Below, piece after piece: positions 9,240-17,847 of a stretch of DNA of 64,000 nt. Position 1 is the stretch's first letter. Each line of letters starts with the position of its first letter. The position numbers and the translations under genes are program-made. This stretch comes from Subtercola sp. PAMC28395. GTDB taxonomy: Bacteria; Actinomycetota; Actinomycetes; Actinomycetales; Microbacteriaceae. The notes under the pieces were generated by a model. The model saw only the letters and a list, made by a program, of their open reading frames with translations. It had not been told where the DNA came from and searched no databases. The stretch lies in the NCBI RefSeq assembly GCF_018889995.1, contig NZ_CP076547.1, forward strand, positions 3,150,493 to 3,214,492, given 5' to 3'.

Positions 9240-9271
9240 GTGGGGCGGCCCGATTCCTCGGGTCGCCCCAC
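9240..9271 (+). other. intercistronic hairpin after SBP gene
   Basis: A 14-bp stem (GTGGGGCGGCCCGA with TCGGGTCGCCCCAC, one G-U pair) closes a TTCC loop 31 bases after the SBP stop. No T-run follows, so it is more likely an mRNA-stabilising or partial attenuation hairpin that raises binding-protein levels above permease levels, as in many importer operons. Confidence 0.7.
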
Positions 9272-9330
9272 GATCATGACCAGTCTCATCCGTTCCCGAT
9301 TCCCGACTTCCCGATTCCCGATTGGCACCG

Positions 9331-10443
9331 ATGACAGCGACCGTATCGACCGTGGGCTCCGAGGCACCCGGCTCCCCCACGCCCGGCACCTCGGCCGTCA
9401 GCCCGCGGTCCAAATCAGCGGGTGGTGGGCTCGGGCGCTACATCGTCGTGCGCTTCCTGCTGATCATCCCGACGATCTTCATCCTTGTCACGCTCGTCTT
9501 CTTCCTGATGCGCTCGACAGGCGACCCGATCACGGCCGCCCTCGGTGGCCGCCTGAGCGGCGCGCAGCTCCAGGAACGGATCCACGCCGCGGGCTACGAC
9601 CGGCCCATCCTGGTGCAGTACTTCGAATACCTCGGCCAGATCGTCACCGGCAACTTCGGAACGAGCATCAGCGACAACCGACCGATCACGACAATTCTGC
9701 TGACCTATGGCGTCGCCACCCTCGAGCTGGCGTTCTACGCCCTCATCGTCGCCTTCATCGTCGGCATTCCCCTGGGAATGCTCGCGGCCTACCACCGCGA
9801 CAAGGGACAGGACGCCGCGCTCCGCGTCTTCGCCATCCTCTGCTACGCGACGCCGGTGTTCTTCGCCGGCATCCTTCTCAAACTGGTCTTCTCGGTGTGG
9901 CTGAACGTTCTGCCGGTGGCCGGCCGGGCATCCACAAGCTCAGAGCTTGCGATGCAGTTCCTGCCCAACAAGACCGGCATCTACCTGATCGATGCCTTCC
10001 AGACCGGTGACCCGGCCGTCATCGCCGACGTTCTGAGCCACGCCGTCCTGCCAGCCATCACCCTCGGACTTCTCACGGCGGGCATCTTTCTCCGGCTGGT
10101 TCGAACAAACGTCATCGGAACGCTTTCGACCGACTATGTCGATGCGGCTCGCTCCCGAGGTGTGAGCGAGTACCGGCTCGTGCGAAAGCACGCCTACAAG
10201 CCGGCGCTGATCCCGATCATCACCGTGATCGGGCTGCAGATCGCCCTGCTGCTCGGCGGTGCCGTGCTCACCGAGTCGACCTTCGAATGGAAGGGCCTCG
10301 GCTTCCAGCTCGCCCAGTACCTTGCGGCGAGAGACTTCGTCGCTGTGCAGGGCATCGTCGCACTGCTGGCGGTGATCGTCGCGCTGACCAACTTCATCGT
10401 CGACGTCATCGCCGCGCTGATCGACCCGAGGGTGAGGTACTGA
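9331..10443 (+). CDS. ABC importer permease, DppB/OppB type
   Basis: A 370-residue inner-membrane permease. ATG 9331 is preferred over an in-frame TTG at 9322. After a Ser/Pro/Gly-rich cytoplasmic lead of about 30 residues come six membrane segments, the first being the standard RYIVVRFLLIIPTIFILVTLVFFLMR. The EAA coupling loop is DAARSRGVSEYRLVRKHAYKPAL-like, ending before GLQIALLLGGAVLTE, as in DppB. It forms the pore with the next gene. The stop TGA at 10441-10443 is one base before the next start. Confidence 0.92.
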   Translation: MTATVSTVGSEAPGSPTPGTSAVSPRSKSAGGGLGRYIVVRFLLIIPTIFILVTLVFFLMRSTGDPITAALGGRLSGAQLQERIHAAGYDRPILVQYFEYLGQIVTGNFGTSISDNRPITTILLTYGVATLELAFYALIVAFIVGIPLGMLAAYHRDKGQDAALRVFAILCYATPVFFAGILLKLVFSVWLNVLPVAGRASTSSELAMQFLPNKTGIYLIDAFQTGDPAVIADVLSHAVLPAITLGLLTAGIFLRLVRTNVIGTLSTDYVDAARSRGVSEYRLVRKHAYKPALIPIITVIGLQIALLLGGAVLTESTFEWKGLGFQLAQYLAARDFVAVQGIVALLAVIVALTNFIVDVIAALIDPRVRY

Positions 10444-10444
10444 C

Positions 10445-11599
10445 ATGAGCACCACCACACCCAGTACCTCGCCCGGCACCACGCCCGGCCGCGCCACACC
10501 CGGCTCGACCACAGAACCGCTGCCGCAGAAGCGACGCAAGCAGTCTCTCTTCTCACGCCTGCCCGTGGTGCACCAGCTCCGGCAGAGCGTCGGCCTGCAG
10601 CGAGGGATGCTCGTGGCCGGCCTGATTCTCACTGCAGTCTTCATCGTGTGCGCCGTCTTCGCCCAATGGATCGCACCCTACGGTTTCGCGCAACTGAGAG
10701 GCCCCGACGGCCCCTTCGGTGCCCAGCTGCCCCCGAGCCCCGAGCACATCTGGGGCACCACGGTGGGTGGGTACGACGTGTTCTCCCGGGTCATCTGGGG
10801 AGCGCAGACGGCGCTCGAGGTGATGGTGGTAGCGGTCATCCTCTCGATCTTCGCCGGGGTGCTTCTGGGACTCGTCTCCGGGTACTTCGGCGGCTGGCTC
10901 GACCGGATTCTCGTCGTTCTGGCAGACGCGATCTATGCCTTTCCGTCGCTGCTGCTCGCGATCGTGATGTCGATCGTGATCTCCGGAGGCCAGTCGAGCC
11001 TGTACGGCGGTATTCTCGCTGCCGCCATCTCGATCACCGTCGTCTACATTCCGCAGTATTTCCGCGTGATCCGCGCGGAGACGGTGCGCATCAAGGGCGA
11101 GGCCTTCGTCGAGTCGGCCAAGGTCATGGGCGCTTCGAACACGCGCATCATGGTGCGCCACGTGCTCCGCAACTCCACCAGAACGCTTCCGCTCATCTTC
11201 ACGCTCAACGCCTCTGAAGCCGTTCTCACACTCGCGGGCCTCGGCTTTCTCGGCTTCGGCATCGAACCGACCTCTGCCGCAGAATGGGGTTACGACCTCA
11301 ACAAATCGCTCTCTGATGTGACGAGCGGCATCTGGTGGACCGCCGTGTTCCCCGGGCTTGCCATCGTGCTGTCGGTGCTCGGCGTCACGCTCGTCGGCGA
11401 AAGCCTGAACGACCTGGCCGACCCGCGCCTCCGCGGTCGCCGTGCCGTGGCCGCTGCCGCCGGCGACATCGCCCAGACCTCGGTCGTTCCCGGAGGTCCG
11501 CTCGAAGCGGGCCCCGGCGGGCTCAGCGGGCTCGAGGGCGGCGGCGCTTTCGACGACAACGCCGAAGCAGTGCACGTCGACGATGGGCGGGAGTCATGA
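10445..11599 (+). CDS. ABC importer permease, DppC/OppC type
   Basis: A 384-residue permease starting at ATG 10445. The N-terminal segment of about 45 residues is Thr/Pro-rich and basic. The core has DppC features: HIWGTTVGGYDVFSRVIWG, LGLVSGYFGGWLD, and the EAA loop ESAKVMGASNTRIMVRHVLRN. The C-terminal 45 residues are a Gly-rich acidic tail not needed for the family fold. Its TGA overlaps the ATG of the ATPase gene (ATGA), so translation is coupled. Confidence 0.92.
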   Translation: MSTTTPSTSPGTTPGRATPGSTTEPLPQKRRKQSLFSRLPVVHQLRQSVGLQRGMLVAGLILTAVFIVCAVFAQWIAPYGFAQLRGPDGPFGAQLPPSPEHIWGTTVGGYDVFSRVIWGAQTALEVMVVAVILSIFAGVLLGLVSGYFGGWLDRILVVLADAIYAFPSLLLAIVMSIVISGGQSSLYGGILAAAISITVVYIPQYFRVIRAETVRIKGEAFVESAKVMGASNTRIMVRHVLRNSTRTLPLIFTLNASEAVLTLAGLGFLGFGIEPTSAAEWGYDLNKSLSDVTSGIWWTAVFPGLAIVLSVLGVTLVGESLNDLADPRLRGRRAVAAAAGDIAQTSVVPGGPLEAGPGGLSGLEGGGAFDDNAEAVHVDDGRES

Positions 11600-13365
11600 A
11601 CACGCGAAACACCCAGCTGCACGACATGCAGGTGCACGACACGCAGAACCAACCCGTCGTCGACATCCGCGACCTCGAGGTCTCGTTTGCAACCGACGCC
11701 GGTGCCATCAAGGCCGTCGACGGAGTGAGTCTCTCGGTCGCAGCCGGCGAGGTGCTCGCGATCGTGGGCGAAAGTGGCTCCGGCAAGACCGTCACGGCGA
11801 AGACGATCCTCGGCCTTCTCCCGGAGACCGCCACTGCGCGGGGTGCCGTCATCCTCGCCCGTCGCGCCAGCAACAACAACGGCGACAACAACAGCACTGC
11901 CGGCGTCACGAACGACGTGATCACCCTGTCGAAGAAACAGTTGCGGGGCATCCGTGGTTCTGACGCCGCCATGGTCTTCCAGGAGCCCTCGACCGCACTC
12001 AACCCTGTGTACACCGTCGGCTGGCAGATCGCCGAGGGCCTCCGGGCGCACGGAAAGTACTCTCACGCTGAGGCGAAGGCGAAGGCCATCGAGATTCTCG
12101 GTCGGGTCGGAATCCCCGACCCAGAGACGAGAGTGAACTACTACCCCCACCAATTCTCGGGAGGCCAGAAGCAGCGCGTCGTGATCGCGCAGGCGCTTGT
12201 GCTCGAACCGGGGCTCATCGTCGCTGATGAACCGACAACGGCTCTGGATGTGACGGTACAGGCCGAGATCCTCGACCTCCTGCGCCGGTGCCGTGACGAG
12301 TTCGGCACCGCGATCGTGCTCATCACCCACAACATGGGTGTCGTGGCCGACCTCGCTGACCGTGTGGCAGTCATGTACCAGGGCAAAGTCGTCGAAGAGG
12401 CCGATGCCGTCACGTTGTTCTCGAACCCGAAGAATGACTACACGAAGGCACTGCTGGCCTCGGTGCCCCACGTCGGGCAGGGTGCCCTGCAGACGGCAGA
12501 ACGAGCATCTTCCCGCCTGGCCGATTGGCAGGATGCCACACCCGTCGTGGTTGCAGACCAGCTCCGCATCCAGTACCCCGGGCGGCTCGGCCGAGGCGGT
12601 TTCGTCGCCGTCGATGGAGTGAGCTTTGAGATCCGCGCAGGGGAGGTGCTCGGCTTGGTCGGCGAGAGCGGATCGGGAAAGACCACCATCGGCCGCGCCA
12701 TCGCCGGTCTCACCAGGGTCACCGGTGGGTCGCTCACCGTGCTTGGCCACGAGATGAACGGCGTTCGGGAACGAACGTTCAAGAAGTCACGGCGCGACAT
12801 CGGGTTCGTCTTCCAGGACCCGGCATCGAGCTTCAACCCGCTGCTCACCATTGCCGAATGCGTCGCTGAACCCTTGATCGTGCACGGCGTGGCTCGCAAC
12901 CCCAGCTCTGCCCGCAGACGTGTCGACGAACTCCTCGAGGCGGTGCAGCTGCCGAAGGCCTTCGGCGATCGCTACCCGCACGAGTTGAGCGGCGGCCAGC
13001 GACAGCGGGCCAGCCTTGCGCGCGCCCTGGCACTCGAACCGACGCTGTTGATCGCCGACGAACCCACCTCGGCACTCGATGTCTCAGTGCAGGCCAGGGT
13101 GCTCGAACTCTTCGCCGAGCTGCAACGCGAATTCGGGTTCGCTGCGCTGTTCATCAGCCACGACCTGGCCGTCGTCGACCTGCTCGCCGACCGGATCGCC
13201 GTACTCTACAAGGGCAAGCTGGTCGAAGAGGGAACCGGAGCAGAAGTACTCGGTGCCCCCCAGCATCCATACACCCAGCGCCTTCTCGCGTCCCTGCCCG
13301 TTCCCGACCCGATCGAGCAGGCCAGGCGTCGGGATGCCCTGCGAGCCCTGCGCGCAGCAGAGTAG
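11596..13365 (+). CDS. fused double ABC ATPase (DppD-DppF type)
   Basis: A 589-residue protein with two complete nucleotide-binding domains. The first has Walker A GESGSGKT near residue 58, signature FSGGQKQR and Walker B LIVADEPTTALD. The second (from about residue 315) has another GESGSGKT, LSGGQRQR and LLIADEPTSALD, plus the DppF-like C-terminal HPYTQRLLASLPVPDP. Both sites look active. The fusion replaces the two separate ATPases of classical Dpp/Opp systems. An Asn-rich insert (SNNNGDNNS, about residues 92-100) lies in the first domain where the beta subdomain loop varies. The start ATG 11596 overlaps the permease stop. Confidence 0.94.
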   Translation: MNTRNTQLHDMQVHDTQNQPVVDIRDLEVSFATDAGAIKAVDGVSLSVAAGEVLAIVGESGSGKTVTAKTILGLLPETATARGAVILARRASNNNGDNNSTAGVTNDVITLSKKQLRGIRGSDAAMVFQEPSTALNPVYTVGWQIAEGLRAHGKYSHAEAKAKAIEILGRVGIPDPETRVNYYPHQFSGGQKQRVVIAQALVLEPGLIVADEPTTALDVTVQAEILDLLRRCRDEFGTAIVLITHNMGVVADLADRVAVMYQGKVVEEADAVTLFSNPKNDYTKALLASVPHVGQGALQTAERASSRLADWQDATPVVVADQLRIQYPGRLGRGGFVAVDGVSFEIRAGEVLGLVGESGSGKTTIGRAIAGLTRVTGGSLTVLGHEMNGVRERTFKKSRRDIGFVFQDPASSFNPLLTIAECVAEPLIVHGVARNPSSARRRVDELLEAVQLPKAFGDRYPHELSGGQRQRASLARALALEPTLLIADEPTSALDVSVQARVLELFAELQREFGFAALFISHDLAVVDLLADRIAVLYKGKLVEEGTGAEVLGAPQHPYTQRLLASLPVPDPIEQARRRDALRALRAAE

Positions 13366-13375
13366 CGGGCGGGGC

Positions 13376-13476
13376 CTATCGAAGGCGGTGCTTATCGAAA
13401 GGCGGTGCGCATCAAAAGGCGGTGCGCATCGAAAGGCGGTGCCGAATGGCGGTGCTGAAAGGCGGTGCTGAATGGC
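13376..13476 (+). repeat. GGCGGTGC-based tandem repeat after the importer operon
   Basis: Degenerate units of about 12-18 bp, each containing AAAGGCGGTGC or AATGGCGGTGC, run from 11 bases after the ATPase stop. No terminator hairpin with a T-run is visible before the next gene. Confidence 0.7.
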
Positions 13477-13540
13477 GGGCAGCATATGGGTCAGAATGTA
13501 AGGGCGAACACCCACTCTGAACGCAGAAACGAGAAGTTCC

Positions 13541-14335
13541 GTGAGTAGCAGTCCCGGCATTGACAACTCGACGAGCAAGCGCGTGCAGCTCGGTTCACCC
13601 GGCGCGTACTTCGAAGCGTACGTCGTGACGCCCGCCCTCCCTTCCAAGCAGATCAAGGGCGCGGTCATCGTCATCCACGAGGTGTGGGGTCTCGTCGATC
13701 ACATCGAAAGCATCGCCGACCGGTATGCCGCAGCAGGCTACATCGCGCTGGCTCCCGACCTGATGGGTACCCTGGCGGTGAGCGCCGAAGACGCCTCCGT
13801 TCTGCAGCAGCAGTTGTTCGCAGAAGACCCCGAGGTACGCACAGCGGCCCAGCCACGACTACGTGAATTGATGGCCCCCGTCGCCGTTCCGGAGTTCGCC
13901 GCCTCGGCCATCACGAAGCTCGTGCACTGCGTCGACTTCCTCGAGGCGCTGGACGGCGTCGACGGCCGCATCGGCGTCACCGGCTTCTGCTTCGGAGGCA
14001 GTTACGCGTTCAGCCTCGCGGTCGCCGATTCGAGGGTCCGGGCATCCGTGCCGTTCTATGGCTACGCCAACTTCACCAACGAGCTGCTCAGCGAGATCGA
14101 CTGCCCTGTGCTCTACTTCGTCGGCGAAGACGACCACGCGCTGTTCTCTGCGCTGCCGGCACTCACCACGCAGATGAGGGAGTCCGGTGTGGATTTCGAG
14201 GCCGTCAGCTACCCCGGTGCGGCACATGCATTCTTCAACGACTCCAACCCGGCCGCCTATCGGGCTGACGCAGCCAGCGACTCGTGGGCGAAGACCCTGG
14301 GGTTCTTCGCTGCACATCTCCCCCCGACAGCGTGA
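13541..14335 (+). CDS. dienelactone hydrolase family protein
   Basis: A 264-residue alpha/beta hydrolase starting at GTG 13541. The nucleophile elbow is GFCFGG with Cys 150, the acid is in YFVGEDDHALF (Asp 197 or 198), and the His is in PGAAHAFF (His 229): the Cys-Asp-His triad of dienelactone hydrolases. VIVIHEVWGLVDHI near 42-55 supplies the oxyanion region and the conserved Glu. Such enzymes open lactones in chloroaromatic degradation, but most family members have unassigned substrates. The gene lies alone, with the next start ten bases after its stop. Confidence 0.9.
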   Translation: MSSSPGIDNSTSKRVQLGSPGAYFEAYVVTPALPSKQIKGAVIVIHEVWGLVDHIESIADRYAAAGYIALAPDLMGTLAVSAEDASVLQQQLFAEDPEVRTAAQPRLRELMAPVAVPEFAASAITKLVHCVDFLEALDGVDGRIGVTGFCFGGSYAFSLAVADSRVRASVPFYGYANFTNELLSEIDCPVLYFVGEDDHALFSALPALTTQMRESGVDFEAVSYPGAAHAFFNDSNPAAYRADAASDSWAKTLGFFAAHLPPTA

Positions 14336-14344
14336 AGTGCCGCG

Positions 14345-16039
14345 ATGCCCGGCCGAATTGAACACCAGCCAGACGCCCACGGCGACCGCTGGCCGGAATC
14401 ACAGTCGCAATCCCAGTCGCAATCCCAATCGCAATCCCAGTCGCAATCCCAGCCAGAATCCCAGCCAGAACCGCGGCACACCGACCCGCGCCGGGCATGG
14501 CACTCCGCCAGGAGACTTCTCGGCAAGACGCTGAAACCGCCCGTGCCCCTCGACCCCGACGCGGCCGGAATCGCAGCGACGACGAAAGACACGGCGATCC
14601 TCACGATGCTCCGCACTCTCGGAGTAGCGATGCTCGCCTCAAGCCAGGCCACCAACGACGTCGAATCGACGCTGTATGAGATCGCCGCGACGTACAAGCT
14701 GACGGGCATCCGGATCGCCGTGTTGCCCACCATGGTCATCCTGCAGCTCGATGCCATCGCCGGGCCTGGAGAAAGCCCGGTGACGGGATCGATCTCGCTC
14801 GAGACCGGGGCACAGCGCATCGTGCTCGGCCACACCGATTCACGCCACCAGCGCGGTACCGTTTCTGGTGCTCCTTCGCCCAATCGCGGTGTGCCCAGAC
14901 CCGGTGTGCCCGGCCCCGGTTTGCCCGGCCCCGGTGTGCCCAGACCCTATGCGCCCAGACCCAGCCCCGGCGAGCCAGGGATCGCGCGCGCGGGCCGCAC
15001 CGACCTCGACACCGTCTCGACGGTTTCGATCCGGCTCGACCAGGCCGCAGCGATCGAGCGGCTGGTCAACGATGCCCGCAGGGGCACCCTGAATCCCGCC
15101 GACGCTCTCGACCGCCTCGCTGCAATCAGGGCAGCACCCCCGCGCTTCGGGCCGTGGATGACCGTGCTGGGCCACACCGTGCTCTGTGTCGGTTTCGGGC
15201 TGACCTTGAATCCCACCCTCGCCGCCCTGCCCGCCTACGTTCTGCTGGGTGCACTGGTCGGAGTGCTTCTGTTGCTCGGCCGACGCCTGCCGACCCTGGC
15301 GAGCGCGATGCCGGTGTTCGCGGCCTTCATCGTCACCGTCGTCACCTCTCTCTTTCTCGCGAATGCCGTCGGCGACGACCCGCTGAAGCTGATCGCCCCG
15401 GCGCTGGTGAGTTTTCTGCCGGGGCTCACACTCACGGTGGCGTCGATCGAGCTCACCAGCAATCAGATCATCGCCGGGGCGAGTCGGATCGTCTACGGTG
15501 TGGCGCAGTTGCTCCTGCTTGCATTCGGTGTGATCGCCGGGCTCACGGTGACAGGCAACGTCACCGTGTCGACGACGGGCCAGACTCTGGGCTGGTGGGC
15601 ACCGCTGGTCGGTGTAGCGTTCGTGGCGGTGGGATTCCTGCTGTTCCTCTCGGCACCTCCCCGCGCTCTGCTCTGGATCGTCGTCGCACTGTTCGCGTCG
15701 TATGGTGCCCAGGCCCTCGGGGCCCTCGTCATCGGGCCCGAGCTGGCAGGATTCGTCGGGGCGCTCGTCGTCGTGCCGCTCAGCCGCTTCTTCGCGCAGT
15801 TCAGAACGGCGCCGCCGGCGACCGTCATGATGCTGGCCTCGTTCTGGCTGCTGGTGCCCGGCGCCCTGGGATTCATCGGGATCAATGAGGCCGCAGCGCA
15901 GACGGCCGTGAGCGGGGCCGCAGCCAGCGTCTCCACCCTCGTCACGACGGGGCTGTCGTTGTTCTCCATCGCCCTCGGCATCCTCGTGGGCACCGGCCTC
16001 ACCCGCGACTTCGACAAGGCGAAGCGCCGCCGAGGCTAG
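14345..16039 (+). CDS. thrE: ThrE-like threonine/serine exporter
   Basis: A 564-residue protein. The soluble part (about 60-260) carries the ThrE N-terminal domain (DUF1212): TLGVAMLASSQATNDVESTLYEIA and later AIERLVNDARRGTLNPADALDRL. About ten membrane segments follow from residue 270. ThrE proteins export Thr/Ser in corynebacteria. Two insertions are striking: residues about 20-41 are Ser-Gln repeats encoded by a 12-bp unit, and residues about 182-206 are Pro/Gly repeats encoded by five 15-bp units. Both lie outside the conserved core. ATG 14345 is the first in-frame start; a later one after the Ser-Gln run cannot be excluded. Confidence 0.85.
   Translation: MPGRIEHQPDAHGDRWPESQSQSQSQSQSQSQSQSQPESQPEPRHTDPRRAWHSARRLLGKTLKPPVPLDPDAAGIAATTKDTAILTMLRTLGVAMLASSQATNDVESTLYEIAATYKLTGIRIAVLPTMVILQLDAIAGPGESPVTGSISLETGAQRIVLGHTDSRHQRGTVSGAPSPNRGVPRPGVPGPGLPGPGVPRPYAPRPSPGEPGIARAGRTDLDTVSTVSIRLDQAAAIERLVNDARRGTLNPADALDRLAAIRAAPPRFGPWMTVLGHTVLCVGFGLTLNPTLAALPAYVLLGALVGVLLLLGRRLPTLASAMPVFAAFIVTVVTSLFLANAVGDDPLKLIAPALVSFLPGLTLTVASIELTSNQIIAGASRIVYGVAQLLLLAFGVIAGLTVTGNVTVSTTGQTLGWWAPLVGVAFVAVGFLLFLSAPPRALLWIVVALFASYGAQALGALVIGPELAGFVGALVVVPLSRFFAQFRTAPPATVMMLASFWLLVPGALGFIGINEAAAQTAVSGAAASVSTLVTTGLSLFSIALGILVGTGLTRDFDKAKRRRG
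14402..14468 (+). repeat. 12-bp tandem repeat encoding (SQ)n in the ThrE-like gene
   Basis: Unit TCGCAATCCCAG, about five near-identical copies plus variants, in frame, close to the N terminus. Confidence 0.85.
14888..14962 (+). repeat. 15-bp tandem repeat encoding PGVPG-type units in the ThrE-like gene
   Basis: Five units of GGTGTGCCCAGACCC with few substitutions. They insert a Pro/Gly linker between the soluble ThrE subregions. Confidence 0.85.
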
Positions 16040-16057
16040 CCCTGGGGGGTGAGCCGC

Positions 16058-16127
16058 AGAATCACTCAGTCAGGCATAATCCTTCAGTCAGGCAGAATCA
16101 CTCAGTCAGGCAGAATCACTCAGTCAG
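16058..16127 (+). repeat. 18-bp tandem repeat between convergent genes
   Basis: Four units of AGAATCACTCAGTCAGGC (the last incomplete). The final copy supplies the TGA stop of the methyltransferase on the minus strand (16120-16122), so the end of that gene lies within the array. Confidence 0.9.
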
Positions 16128-17814
16128 TCTGGGGCACCAGGAACGCGTCGTTCACGAGGGCCCGCACCCGCGGCAGCAGATCGGCGACGAGCGCGGTCTC
16201 ATCCGCCTCGAGCAGGTGTGCAAGCGCCCCGATGATCTGGCCGATCGCCAGGTCACCGTCGCAGGCCCCGACGAGGGCAGCGAGTGCCGTATCGAGCGAC
16301 ACCGAGCGGGCGAATCCACTGCCCTGCCGAAGCGTCATCACCGTCGGATTCTCCTGGCCGGGCCAGTAGTGTCGCTCCTCGGTCACATCGTGCGCGTACG
16401 TGACCGTCGAACCGAGAAGCGCAGTGTCTGACAGCGCCGACTGCCAGTCGAAGCCCGCGAGGCTGGCCTCGAAGTACTGGCCGAGTCCTGCTGGGTTCGA
16501 ACCTCGCGCGTCGGTGAGTCGCTCGAAGCGGCGAAGAGGTCCTGCACTGAGACGTGCGGAGCTGAGACCTGCCGAGCCGACACCTGCGGGCCCGATACCT
16601 GCGGAGCCGACACCTGCGGGTCGGGAAGCCCGTCGCAGCAGCACGTAACCAAAACCGACGCTCTTCACACTCCTGGCCTCGAAGTCGTCGAGCCAGGCGG
16701 CATAGAGTTCGTCGAATTCCGGTGTACCCGGCCGCGTACCACCATCACGGATCCACGTCTCCGCGTACAGCGCGGCATCCTGCAGTTCGCGCTCGATGAC
16801 CCACGCATCGAGGTTCGTCTCACTCGTCCACGCACTGACCCGGTCGAGCCCGTCGGCGGGCTCACCCGCACCTGCACCTGCACCCGCACCCGCACCCGCA
16901 CCCGCACCCGCACGATACTCCCAGTTCCCCAGGAGCTGGGCGACACCGCCCTCTGTCAGGTGCGACTCCGCCCCCTGGATGACCGCCGCAACGAGCGCGT
17001 CACCCACCAGCCCGGCGTCTCGATACTCGTACATGGGAACTCCCGCGGTCCGCGGAGTGATGACGAACGGCGGGTTCGATACGATCTGATCGAATCTCTC
17101 CCCCGCGACCGGCTCGTACAGGCTGCCGAGACGGAACTCGATGTTGTCGATCGCGTTGAGCTCGGCGTTCAGCGCCGCAAGCTCCAGCGCACGGGCCGAG
17201 ATGTCGGTCGCCACCACACGATCGGCGTGCCGCGAAGCGTGCATGGCCTGAATGCCGCACCCCGTACCCAGATCGAGCACACTGGCAACCTGCGTCGTGA
17301 GCATCAACCCGCTCAGGGTCATGGATGCTCCACCAACCCCCAGCACATGATCCACATCGAGCGGCCGCCCCAGCGCCGTCTCCCCGAGATCCGAGGCGAT
17401 CCACCAGCTACCCGCTCCGAAGTTGTCGACAAAACTGTACGGACGCAGGTCGAGCCGCGCTGACACGAGGGCATCGTCATCCAGCGCCGGTTGGCCAGAC
17501 GCAGGCCCCACCAACCCCAGCTGCTCAGCACCCCGCGATCCGAGCTGCGGAAGAGCATCATCCAATTGCCTGCTCGTGATAAGCACGTTCAGAACGAATA
17601 CCGCCGCAAGCGTCTCGGCTTTCGATTGCGGAACACCGGCGACCCGGCGCCGACGGAGCGCCCGAACGGCCGGCAACCTCTGCCCACGGAACAGGGCAGC
17701 TGCAGCCTCCTCCCCCCACAGCTCCCCCACAGTCTCAACCGTGAATGAGGAGGTGATCAGGTCTCGGCGCAATCGGGCTATCAAGGGTGAACTCACCGAT
17801 CCATTCAACTGCAT
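16120..17814 (-). CDS. large HemK/RsmC-like methyltransferase
   Basis: A 564-residue protein. Motif I is VLDLGTGCGIQA at about residues 179-190, followed by VVATDISARALELA and the catalytic SNPPF at about 244-248, the N6-adenine/N5-glutamine type motif. The N-terminal 170 residues and long C-terminal half match a known actinobacterial arrangement (DUF7059/methyltransferase/DUF7782-like), where the target is unknown; RNA or a release factor is plausible. ATG 17814 is chosen because the in-frame extension to 18048 runs through the DUF3052 gene on the other strand. Two low-complexity inserts are visible: an Ala-Gly run (DNA 16864-16915) and a Gly/Ala/Pro run (DNA about 16540-16625). Confidence 0.82.
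   Translation of the reverse strand: MQLNGSVSSPLIARLRRDLITSSFTVETVGELWGEEAAAALFRGQRLPAVRALRRRRVAGVPQSKAETLAAVFVLNVLITSRQLDDALPQLGSRGAEQLGLVGPASGQPALDDDALVSARLDLRPYSFVDNFGAGSWWIASDLGETALGRPLDVDHVLGVGGASMTLSGLMLTTQVASVLDLGTGCGIQAMHASRHADRVVATDISARALELAALNAELNAIDNIEFRLGSLYEPVAGERFDQIVSNPPFVITPRTAGVPMYEYRDAGLVGDALVAAVIQGAESHLTEGGVAQLLGNWEYRAGAGAGAGAGAGAGAGEPADGLDRVSAWTSETNLDAWVIERELQDAALYAETWIRDGGTRPGTPEFDELYAAWLDDFEARSVKSVGFGYVLLRRASRPAGVGSAGIGPAGVGSAGLSSARLSAGPLRRFERLTDARGSNPAGLGQYFEASLAGFDWQSALSDTALLGSTVTYAHDVTEERHYWPGQENPTVMTLRQGSGFARSVSLDTALAALVGACDGDLAIGQIIGALAHLLEADETALVADLLPRVRALVNDAFLVPQTD
16540..16625 (-). repeat. 15-bp-type repeat inside methyltransferase gene
   Basis: Alternating degenerate units around CCGACACCTGCGG read in frame as GVGSAG/GIGPAG-like units. 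They lie in the C-terminal half, outside the SAM-binding core. Confidence 0.7.
16864..16915 (-). repeat. 6-bp repeat encoding (AG)n inside methyltransferase gene
   Basis: About eight copies of GCACCC/GCACCT (plus strand) encode alternating Ala-Gly on the minus strand, after the NPPF-containing domain. Confidence 0.85.
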
Positions 17815-17847
17815 CAGCCCGGTCAGTGCGTCACCTACAATCAACCC

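Noticed and set aside
11335..11595. Upstream in-frame extension of the fused ATPase gene
   Set aside because: It lies inside the DppC-type permease in another frame, and the ATGA overlap at 11596 is the natural start.
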